A stretch of 33,146 nt of DNA from positions 1 through 33,146 of the forward strand of contig CANPZZ010000011.1 of NCBI GenBank assembly GCA_947589125.1, in the 5' to 3' direction. A model generated the notes under the pieces. That model did not search any database and was not told the origin of the DNA. It worked only from the letters and a program-made list of their open reading frames with translations. Shown one piece after another: positions 1-6,978 of this stretch. The stretch's first letter is position 1. The number at the start of each line of letters is the position of its first letter. The position numbers were made by a program, and so were the translations under genes. Origin of the DNA: an uncultured Lachnospiraceae bacterium (GTDB lineage: Bacteria > Bacillota > Clostridia > Lachnospirales > Lachnospiraceae).

Positions 1-12
1 ACAGGTGTTTAT

Positions 13-26
13 CTAACATATGTTCG
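13..26. promoter_or_regulatory. Candidate LexA (SOS) operator
   Basis: CTAACATATGTTCG matches the Bacillota LexA/DinR consensus CGAACATATGTTCG at 13 of 14 positions. It is near-palindromic and lies in non-coding sequence. Any gene it controls would lie left of the window, because the first gene inside the window starts about 2.5 kb away. The flanking sequence also forms an imperfect stem (ACAGGTGTT at 1-9 with AACGCCTGT at 31-39) followed by TCTTTTA, so an alternative reading is the end of a terminator from an upstream + strand gene. Confidence 0.4.
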
Positions 27-72
27 ATTAACGCCTGTTCTTTTATCCTTCCCAAATCTCGGAATTTCCTAT

Positions 73-106
73 AAAGTAAGAAAGACGGCCCCTTCCGGAG
101 CCGTCT
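73..106 (-). terminator. Rho-independent terminator of the surface protein gene
   Basis: AGACGGC at 83-89 pairs with GCCGTCT at 100-106. On the minus strand the stem is followed by TTTCTTACTT. It lies about 40 nt after the stop of the 144-2576 gene. The plus-strand side (CATTTTTAT) is also T-rich, so it may work in both directions. Confidence 0.7.
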
Positions 107-143
107 CATTTTTATACCGTATTCACTTCTCAGGGAAACAGCA

Positions 144-2576
144 TTACTGGATCCACACACCGTTGGCATCTACTTTGTAGCCATCCGGAGTTGTTCCGTT
201 CACGAACAGGGAGCCCTGCGGGCCGCCGCTCTCCGGACGGAAGTAATACCACTTGCCATCGATCTGCTGCCATCCGGTGTACATATGGCCCTGCGTGCCA
301 TCAGATACCGGATGCAGATAATAACGGTTGCCTTCCCATGTGACCCATCCGGTTACCATGTAACCCTCAGCGTCAAAGTAATACCAGTCGGTCTTGCCTT
401 CCCAAACCAGCTGTGCCCAGCCGTTCGCGGGCCATGTGCCGTCCGCATTCTCATACCACCAACGGATACCGTCAGCAGCCTTCTTCCACTGGCCGACAGC
501 AGCCTTCTTGGCGGAGGAAGAACCTGTGTAGCTTCCACCGGTTATAGTCTGTCTGTATACAAACGTCATACGGAACGGGCTGAAGGAACTCGTTATAAGC
601 TGCGCCATACCATCGGTGATATAAGAGCCGGTGCTGATAAGATCTGTGTAGCCCCATTCGCCGTCAACCTGATGCATCCACTCGACATAATTGCTGTCAG
701 CCGGACGAGCCGCGGGAACCGGAACATTTACAGTCACATAGCTGAAATAGTCTGTAAGAGAACCCTGCCCATCTTTCTTGCCACTCTTGTCAACAACATA
801 TACCTTTACGTCAATGTCCGCTTCCATACTCTCTACAACAGCTTTACCGTCCTCTAAGACCACGTTGATCTTCTGAACCGTAATCTCCGGTTCAACACAA
901 ACATCCTCGCCGTCTTTAAGCGTCAGCTGTTCAAGAAGCGCGTCAGCGTTTATTGCCCCAATCGTTGCTGTACCTTTGGCAATCTCCGCCTCAATAGCGT
1001 CTGCCTGAGCCTTAGTCACACCCTCACCCAGATTAGATGCACCCGGGGCAATCTGCGGGGCGACCGGAACAACTTCCACTTCATTATTGCCATTCACAGT
1101 GATATCAACGACCGCACTCAGCTTTTCAACTGCATACTGACCATCATAGACAACATCCAGCTTCGTCTGACCTGCCATCTTACCGGTAATTGTAACGCGA
1201 ATTACATCGTAATCAGAGACCCCGAAATACGGAGGGAATTCAACATCAACCACTGCCGAATCCATGCCAATCTTCCATTTTCCATCTGTCCAGAACTTTT
1301 CAAAGACTGCCTTTTTCTCATCTTCTTTCGCGTCTTTATCAGAGTACTCGATGAACATTTTTATCTTAGTCGGCTCATCTTTCTCTATCGCCAACGTGTC
1401 TTTTTCAAATCTCATGCCGGAGATTCTCAGTGATGCCTCGGTTACAGTCACCTTACATGTTGCCGTGATACCGTCAACGTTGACCGTCAGATCCGTTTCA
1501 CCCTTGGAAATCGCTTCGATCTCGATCTCAGCCGAATAAGTAGACGGATTCTCTTTCCAATTGATATGGATGACTTTGTCATCGAATGTCGTATTTGCAC
1601 CGCGAACATTCTTATAGAAGGTCGCCCACAGAGCGGCTTTCTGATCATCCTTAGTGACTTCATTGAAATCAACTGTCAGATTCACTGTCGCCCCATCTTT
1701 GCCAACGCTCACTGCAGTTTTGTCGAACTTTGCGGATTTAATAGCAGCTTCTTCAGCCTTATCAACGACGACCTCACAAGATGTCGATAACGTCTTCTCT
1801 GCCTTATCACCCTTGTATCCAACGGTCAGCGTATCTGAACCAACTGCCAAAGCTTTAACCCGAACTTTGAATTCCACTTCCTTACTTTCAAAGCTCTCCG
1901 GTTCGCTCCAACCCACAATCTCCACTGCCTTTAATTTATCGCCCGCATGGACTCCGGTCCAGTTGTCAACATCTTTCCAGAATTCTGTAAATACTGTCTC
2001 TCTCTGTTCTGGCGTAGCATTCTCATTAGTGAATGTCACCTTTATCGGAATGCCCTTTACATCAGTATCGCTTATACTAATGTGACGAGACTCTTGCACA
2101 AACTCCATGGTCGCGATCTTTAACGGTTCTTCTTTGGTTGCGGCCTTCACTGTAATCGTCGCTACACCCTTCACATCTCCATAGCTTACAGTAAGCCTCG
2201 CTGTAGAATCTTCGGTAACATCTTTGCTGGCCGTTACATCAACAATAATGTTCATACCATCTACTTTAACCAACTTCGCTGAAACCACCTCGGGTTTGTC
2301 GACAGTCACCTGCATTGCGTTATACGCACTTGCCAATGCAGCATTCTGATCGGACGCAACAATTGCATCTGAGCTAGTTGCTTTGTCGACGGTGGCTTTA
2401 AACGTAATCGTTTTTGTCTCGCCTGCCGTCATAGTGACTTCCTGGCTCTCATAAGTGATTGCCGTCACTTTCCACAACTCCGCCAGCGCTGAGAACGCAG
2501 ACGACGGCATCATGGTCAGCACCATCGCCGCGCACAGCAGTAAAGCCAGCTTTTTCTTTACTTCTCTTGCCTTCAT
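144..2576 (-). CDS. Secreted surface protein: Ig-like repeats plus C-terminal cell-wall-binding repeats
   Basis: This 810-residue protein starts with a signal peptide (KKKLALLLCAAMVLTMM, cleavage probably around residue 30). Residues of about 35-495 hold four repeats resembling bacterial Ig-like (Big) domains, each ending in a VTV or VDITV strand. Residues of about 500-690 form a less recognisable region. Residues of about 700-810 are aromatic-glycine repeats of the choline-binding/cell-wall-binding type (WWYENADGTW, DWYYFDAEGYMVTGW, KWYYFRPESGG). The family normally docks on the cell wall non-covalently and displays its N-terminal part outside the cell. Three of the Ig-like repeats carry an inserted charged helix such as TPEQRETVFTEFWKD. 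The start is supported by AAAGGAGAG upstream of ATG. The gene is monocistronic with its own terminator. The ligand is unknown. Confidence 0.85.
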   Translation of the reverse strand: MKAREVKKKLALLLCAAMVLTMMPSSAFSALAELWKVTAITYESQEVTMTAGETKTITFKATVDKATSSDAIVASDQNAALASAYNAMQVTVDKPEVVSAKLVKVDGMNIIVDVTASKDVTEDSTARLTVSYGDVKGVATITVKAATKEEPLKIATMEFVQESRHISISDTDVKGIPIKVTFTNENATPEQRETVFTEFWKDVDNWTGVHAGDKLKAVEIVGWSEPESFESKEVEFKVRVKALAVGSDTLTVGYKGDKAEKTLSTSCEVVVDKAEEAAIKSAKFDKTAVSVGKDGATVNLTVDFNEVTKDDQKAALWATFYKNVRGANTTFDDKVIHINWKENPSTYSAEIEIEAISKGETDLTVNVDGITATCKVTVTEASLRISGMRFEKDTLAIEKDEPTKIKMFIEYSDKDAKEDEKKAVFEKFWTDGKWKIGMDSAVVDVEFPPYFGVSDYDVIRVTITGKMAGQTKLDVVYDGQYAVEKLSAVVDITVNGNNEVEVVPVAPQIAPGASNLGEGVTKAQADAIEAEIAKGTATIGAINADALLEQLTLKDGEDVCVEPEITVQKINVVLEDGKAVVESMEADIDVKVYVVDKSGKKDGQGSLTDYFSYVTVNVPVPAARPADSNYVEWMHQVDGEWGYTDLISTGSYITDGMAQLITSSFSPFRMTFVYRQTITGGSYTGSSSAKKAAVGQWKKAADGIRWWYENADGTWPANGWAQLVWEGKTDWYYFDAEGYMVTGWVTWEGNRYYLHPVSDGTQGHMYTGWQQIDGKWYYFRPESGGPQGSLFVNGTTPDGYKVDANGVWIQ

Positions 2577-2776
2577 TTTTCTCTCCTTTTCCTTTTCCTA
2601 CATCCTGGGGATATGTATTTTGGAAAATTATTAAGATTTCCCCAAGATTTTTTTATTATACCCCCCCAGGCGGTCGGAGTCAATATGTTTTACGAAAACC
2701 TTACGGAAAATATTATGAAAGTCTTACGGAGATAATCACAAAAACTTTCAGTGGGCCGAACAGGCACTGAGTCAGC

Positions 2777-2805
2777 TTGCCCTTCTGCGGATTTCGTGCT
2801 ATAAT
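2777..2805 (+). promoter_or_regulatory. Promoter of the Rpn-family gene
   Basis: A -35 box TTGCCC and a -10 box TATAAT are separated by 17 nt, and the -10 is extended (TGCTATAAT). The first downstream start on this strand is at 3040, which implies a leader of about 225 nt. This 2806-3039 leader has no convincing gene. It holds a GC-rich hairpin, GCCCC-tgccc-GGGGC, just before the ribosome binding site. Confidence 0.65.
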
Positions 2806-3039
2806 GGCATCGTCGGCAGGTGCTCCGTCGCCCGCCCCATATACATTTTCTGGTATCATGCCCCGACGCTCTCGGGCGGATCCCACCATGGACAGTCTCA
2901 GACTGCCTGAGTATTTTTCTCTGGCATGGACGCATTATCTCCATACCTTCCCGCGCGGCAGCCGCGGCACTGTCACGCGGCGGGAACTTTCAGGCCGCGT
3001 ACGCCCCTGCCCGGGGCTGAATTCGAAGGGGGGAATTCT

Positions 3040-3456
3040 ATGGGCATCCAAAATCTTCACGTCAATGAGCTTCTGAAACGCAGGGAAATATTTGCCGATC
3101 TCGTCAATGGCTCCCTGCACAACGGCAGGCAGATCCTGAAACCGGAAGACCTGACTCCTCTGCCGCCTCAGTCCGGCGTCGTCTTCTCCGGCCGCCGCGG
3201 ACGAGACAAAGCCGTCGAACGCACCGGCGACATCCGCATGAAGGCCGACTCCGGCACCTACTCTGTCATTTTCGCCGGCGAGGCCCAGGCCAATACCCAC
3301 TACGCCATGCCTGTCCGTAACATGCTCTACGACGCGCTGGAGTACACCCGCCAGGTGAAAGACCTGGAGAAGCAGCATCGGAGGGCGAAGGATCTGGCGC
3401 AGTCGGACGAGTTCCTTTCCGGCATGGCGAAGCAGGACCGATTCGGCCAGTCGTGA
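3040..3456 (+). pseudogene. Rpn/PD-(D/E)XK nuclease-transposase family, N-terminal fragment (frameshifted)
   Basis: This is the nuclease-bearing N-terminal half of a protein of the Rpn (recombination-promoting nuclease)/PD-(D/E)XK transposase family. ATG at 3040 follows a strong GAAGGGGGG site; the ORF track start at 2926 has no such site. The core GDIRMKADSGTYSVIFAGEAQ followed by a QxxxY-like region (MLYDALEYTRQ) fits the fold, with E-A-Q as the catalytic pair. The frame ends after KQDRFGQS, exactly where the family normally continues RF-x-PVVNTVLF. That continuation is present in the next frame, so a one-base deletion near 3444-3447 probably split the gene. The remaining half is the next feature. 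Confidence 0.7.
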
Positions 3457-4058
3457 ATACGGTGCTTTTCACGGGGGAATCCTGGGACGGCAGCGAGACG
3501 CTCCACGGACTGTTGGACATCAACCCGAAGGACATGAATACGAAAGAACTCCTTAAATACATACCTGACTATCGGATCAATCTGATTCCGGTCAGGGCGA
3601 TAAAAGAACCGAAGAATTACAAAACGTGTTTACAGCAGATATTCTCTATGATAAAATACAAAGATGACAAGGAGAAATTAAGCCGCTATGTGCAGGAGAA
3701 CCGGGAAGCGATCGATCAGATGGACAGCGTGGAACTGTCCGCGGCCCTGGTGATGCTGAACGACCGGCGGCTGGAAGAACAGATCGAACAGCAGAGAGCG
3801 AAGGAGGGAACGAAGGTGCTTGGATTATGTCAGGCTATTACAGATATGTTGAACGACAGTGAGAAAGCCGGCGAAGAACGCGGACTGGAACGCGGCTTAG
3901 AACGCGGCGAAAAGCTCGGACTGGAACGTGGTGAAAAGCGTCTGGCGCAGCTCTGCGACTGCCTCATGGAGGCGGGCCGTCTGGACGACATGAAGCGGAC
4001 ATTCACCGATCAGGAGTTCCGCGAATCCCTGTACGAGAAATTCGGTATCCGGGAATGA
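3453..4058 (+). pseudogene. Rpn/PD-(D/E)XK nuclease-transposase family, C-terminal fragment
   Basis: The C-terminal part of the split gene begins in frame with PVVNTVLFTGESWDG, typical of the middle of Rpn-family proteins. The GTG at 3453 overlaps the upstream TGA (GTGA), so translational coupling is formally possible, but no ribosome binding site is dedicated to it. The helical C-terminus contains an arginine-glutamate-glycine tract, ERGLERGLERGEKLGLERGEK, which is common near the end of this family. No terminal inverted repeats or target duplications are visible, so it is best seen as a decayed member of a multicopy family rather than an intact mobile element. Confidence 0.65.
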
Positions 4059-4119
4059 TATTTCGAAACCCATTGCTTAGAATCCATCATTCCAATTCCA
4101 TTATAGGTGTAATCTCAGG

Positions 4120-4156
4120 CCGCGCCCGCGGGACATTCCCGGCGAGCGCGGTTTTT
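4120..4156 (+). terminator. Terminator after the Rpn-family gene
   Basis: CCGCGC at 4120-4125 pairs with GCGCGG at 4146-4151, with an inner CGGG-acatt-CCCG stem, followed by TTTTT. It separates the Rpn fragment from the asnS promoter. Confidence 0.75.
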
Positions 4157-4206
4157 GTCTGCGGCGGTCTCGGAAATATCCCGCATCCATGCGCCAAAGT
4201 TAGCCC

Positions 4207-4235
4207 TTGAATCCCCATGAAAAATACAGTATAAT
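4207..4235 (+). promoter_or_regulatory. asnS promoter
   Basis: TTGAAT (4207-4212), a 17-nt spacer and TATAAT (4230-4235) form a near-consensus housekeeping promoter. The ORF track start at 4207 is the -35 box itself, which argues for the downstream start at 4297. No T-box leader is seen between the promoter and the gene. Confidence 0.8.
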
Positions 4236-4296
4236 AATATACAATATGAGTTTATGCCCGCGGCGCAGGCGGGCGAGTCAGCAAAGGAGCATATTT

Positions 4297-5688
4297 ATGG
4301 ATATGATCACAGTAAGAGAATTATATCGCAGCAGAGAGAATTATTTTGACAAAGAGATCACCGTCGGCGGCTGGGTGCGCAGTATCCGCGACTCAAAGGC
4401 GTTTGGCTTCATCGTCGTCAGCGACGGCTCGTATTTCGAGACGCTGCAGGTGGTGTTCCATGATACCATGGCGAATTTCGAGGAGATCCGGAAATTGAAC
4501 GTGGGCGCGGCGATCATCGTGACCGGCACGCTGGTAGCGACGCCGGAGGCGAAGCAGCCGTTTGAGATCCAGGCTTCGGAGATCGCCGTGGAAGGCACCT
4601 CCGCGCCGGATTATCCGCTTCAGAAGAAGCGTCACAGCTTCGAGTATCTGCGGACCATTTCCCATCTTCGTCCCAGAACGAATACATTTCAGGCCGTGTT
4701 CCGCGTCCGGTCGCTGATCGCTTACGCGATCCATAAGTTCTTCCAGGAGCGGGATTTCGTCTACGTCCATACACCGCTTATTACGGCCAGCGACTGCGAA
4801 GGCGCCGGCGAGATGTTCCAGGTGACGACGCTTGACCCGGACAACCTTCCCCGGACCGCAGACGGAGCCGTGGATTATACCCAGGATTTTTTCGGCAAGC
4901 ACACCAGTCTGACCGTCAGCGGCCAGTTAAACGGTGAGACCTACGCCATGGCATTTCGCAATATCTATACCTTCGGGCCCACCTTCCGCGCGGAGAATTC
5001 CAACACCACGCGGCATGCGGCGGAGTTCTGGATGATCGAGCCGGAGATCGCGTTCGCCGATCTGAACGACAACATGGCGCTGGCTGAAAGCATGCTCAAG
5101 TACATCATCAATTACGTACTGGAGAACGCACCGGAGGAGATGAATTTCTTCAACCAGTTTGTGGACAAAGGGCTCTTAGAGCGGCTCCACGGCGTCGTAA
5201 ATTCCGAATTCGGCCATGTGACTTACACGGAAGCCATCGAACTGCTTGAGAAGAATAACGACAATTTTGACTATAAGGTATTCTGGGGCTGCGACCTGCA
5301 GACGGAGCACGAGCGGTACCTGACCGAGCAGATCTTTAAACGCCCGGTGTTCGTCACCGACTATCCGAAGGAGATCAAAGCCTTCTATATGAAGATGAAC
5401 GACGATGATAAGACCGTGGCGGCCATGGACTGCCTGGTACCGGGCATCGGAGAGATCATCGGCGGCAGCCAGCGTGAGGACGACTACGACAAGCTGCTTA
5501 AGAGGATGCGGGAACTGGGGCTTAAGGAAGAGGACTACCAGTTCTATCTGGATCTGCGGAAATACGGCTCCACCCGCCACGCAGGCTTCGGACTGGGCTT
5601 CGAGCGCTGCGTCATGTACCTGACCGGCATGGGCAACATCCGCGACGTCATCCCGTTCCCGAGAACCGTCAAAAACTGCGATCTATGA
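4297..5688 (+). CDS. asnS: Asparaginyl-tRNA synthetase
   Basis: This class IIb aminoacyl-tRNA synthetase charges tRNA-Asn with asparagine in the cytoplasm. The chosen ATG at 4297 follows AAAGGAG and gives 463 residues, the usual AsnRS length; the ORF track's extra 30 residues cover the promoter. An N-terminal OB-fold anticodon-binding domain ([24 protein letters not shown]) is followed by the catalytic core. Motif 2 is visible ([25 protein letters not shown]) and motif 3 is [27 protein letters not shown] near the C-terminus. The motif-2 wording FRAENSNT and the final FPRT distinguish it from AspRS. It is transcribed alone from its own promoter, and no terminator other than the following repeat is seen. 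Confidence 0.97.
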   Translation: MDMITVRELYRSRENYFDKEITVGGWVRSIRDSKAFGFIVVSDGSYFETLQVVFHDTMANFEEIRKLNVGAAIIVTGTLVATPEAKQPFEIQASEIAVEGTSAPDYPLQKKRHSFEYLRTISHLRPRTNTFQAVFRVRSLIAYAIHKFFQERDFVYVHTPLITASDCEGAGEMFQVTTLDPDNLPRTADGAVDYTQDFFGKHTSLTVSGQLNGETYAMAFRNIYTFGPTFRAENSNTTRHAAEFWMIEPEIAFADLNDNMALAESMLKYIINYVLENAPEEMNFFNQFVDKGLLERLHGVVNSEFGHVTYTEAIELLEKNNDNFDYKVFWGCDLQTEHERYLTEQIFKRPVFVTDYPKEIKAFYMKMNDDDKTVAAMDCLVPGIGEIIGGSQREDDYDKLLKRMRELGLKEEDYQFYLDLRKYGSTRHAGFGLGFERCVMYLTGMGNIRDVIPFPRTVKNCDL

Positions 5689-5704
5689 TGTCCACGCAGG
5701 CAAT

Positions 5705-5877
5705 GAGCAGTGCGAAATTGGAACTCCTGCAAGCCGTGTCGTGCTTGCACGTAAGCGGCCTGCAGGAGTTCCAATTTCATAGGGCGAAGCCCGTGAGCGA
5801 AAAAGCCGCAGGCTTTTGAGCCACGCACTGCGGACTCGCGTGTCAAGCCATGCCGCGCACTGCGGCCTCGCACACAC
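5705..5877 (+). repeat. Structured repeat, copy A (variable-arm hairpin element)
   Basis: An outer stem GCAGTGCG (5707-5714)/CGCACTGC (5824-5831) encloses three hairpins. The first is long: GAAATTGGAACTCCTGCA (5714-5731) pairs perfectly over 18 bp with 5761-5778, and its apical part CGTG-cttg-CACG is conserved in copy B. The second is GGGC-gaa-GCCC. The third is AAAAGCC-gca-GGCTTTT. A decayed tail repeats CGCACTGCGG(A/C)CTCGC twice. It fills the asnS-sbcD intergenic space. The minus-strand ORFs over it (5544-5903, 5683-5877) are shadows. Copy B is at 9251-9377. Confidence 0.8.
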
Positions 5878-5901
5878 AAGAAATCAGGAGGCTGATAAGC
5901 C

Positions 5902-6975
5902 ATGAAATTCCTTCACACCGCCGATATCCACTGGGGCATGACGCCGGACGGCGATAAGCCCTGGTGCAAGGAGCGGACACAGGCGATCAAAGACACTTTT
6001 GCACAGATCATCGACCTGGCGCGGACGCGGGAGGTGGATTTCCTGTTCATTTCCGGCGACCTGTTCCACCGTCAGCCGCTTCTCAGGGATCTGAAAGAGA
6101 TCAATTATCTGTTTTCCACGATCCCTTCCATTCATGTGGTCCTGATCGCCGGCAACCACGACCGGATCCGGCCCAATTCCGCGGTTCTCAGCTTTACCTG
6201 GGCTCCCAACGTCACCTGTCTGATGAGCGAGGAGATCGAAAGCGTCTATTTCAGCGACTGCAACACGGAGGTCCACGGTTTCAGCTATCACTCTGCGGAG
6301 ATCCGCGACGGACTGCCCGCGGATAAGCTGGAGATATCCTTCGACGGCCGCATCCACATCCTGATGCTCCACGGCGGCGACACGGCGCATCTGCCTCTGG
6401 ACAAAGGCGCGCTTGCCGCGTCCAATTATTCCTACATCGCTCTTGGACATATTCATCGGCCGGAAGTCGTTGTGGAGAACAAAGCGGCATTCCCCGGCTC
6501 CCCGGAGCCTCTGGATCACACGGAGACCGGTCCCCACGGCGTATTCTTCGGAACGGTCAGTCCGGTAACGCGTCAGGTGGAATCCCTGGAATTCGTCCGG
6601 CTGTGCCGCTCCCAATACATCCCCCTGATCGTCAATATCACGACCCACACGACCAACGCGGAACTGGAGCTTAAGATCACTCAGGAGATCCGGAAACGTG
6701 GCCTTCAGCATATCTACCGTTTCCGCATCCGCGGCATGCGGGATCCGGATATTGAATTTGATTTTGAGAATCTCATTTCCAAATTCCGCATTGTGGAAAT
6801 CACCGACGAGTCGGAGCCACAGTATGATTTCAGCGCCCTGTTCGCCGAGCATCCCAGCGATATGATCGGCTTCTATATCCGGGCCTTCGATAAACCGGAC
6901 CCGAGCCCGGTGGAGAAGAAGGCGCTGTATTACGGCATCAACGCGCTCTTACGTACCACGGACGAAAGGAGTTAA
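5902..6975 (+). CDS. SbcD/Mre11-like DNA repair metallophosphoesterase
   Basis: This 357-residue calcineurin-like phosphoesterase is the predicted nuclease half of an Mre11-Rad50-type complex that processes DNA ends. The metal-binding motifs are all present: DIHWG near residue 8 (with H6), GDLFHR near residue 50, GNHDR near residue 85, LHGGD and GHIHRP. The C-terminal capping region is less conserved. The start has AGGAGG upstream. The next gene, encoding the ATPase partner, begins 3 nt after its stop, so the two are translated as a pair. The size and layout resemble the YhaO/YhaN pair of Bacillus more than classical long SbcC/SbcD, so the symbol is left empty. Confidence 0.88.
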   Translation: MKFLHTADIHWGMTPDGDKPWCKERTQAIKDTFAQIIDLARTREVDFLFISGDLFHRQPLLRDLKEINYLFSTIPSIHVVLIAGNHDRIRPNSAVLSFTWAPNVTCLMSEEIESVYFSDCNTEVHGFSYHSAEIRDGLPADKLEISFDGRIHILMLHGGDTAHLPLDKGALAASNYSYIALGHIHRPEVVVENKAAFPGSPEPLDHTETGPHGVFFGTVSPVTRQVESLEFVRLCRSQYIPLIVNITTHTTNAELELKITQEIRKRGLQHIYRFRIRGMRDPDIEFDFENLISKFRIVEITDESEPQYDFSALFAEHPSDMIGFYIRAFDKPDPSPVEKKALYYGINALLRTTDERS

Positions 6976-6978
6976 TCC

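Noticed and set aside
3430-3460. Programmed ribosomal frameshift in the Rpn gene
   Set aside because: No slippery heptamer or downstream pseudoknot seen; simple mutation is more likely, although coupling by GTGA cannot be excluded.
4236-4296. T-box riboswitch before asnS
   Set aside because: The leader is only about 55 nt, with no specifier loop, T-box sequence or terminator.
5683-5903. Minus-strand ORFs over the structured repeat as real genes
   Set aside because: They follow the repeat's palindromic DNA, have no ribosome binding site, and the similar ORF at 9236-9472 covers copy B; the sequence similarity is explained by the repeat.
5884-6852. 322-aa minus-strand ORF
   Set aside because: It runs antisense through the well-supported SbcD-like gene; it has no recognisable domain and arises from the high-GC codon pattern.
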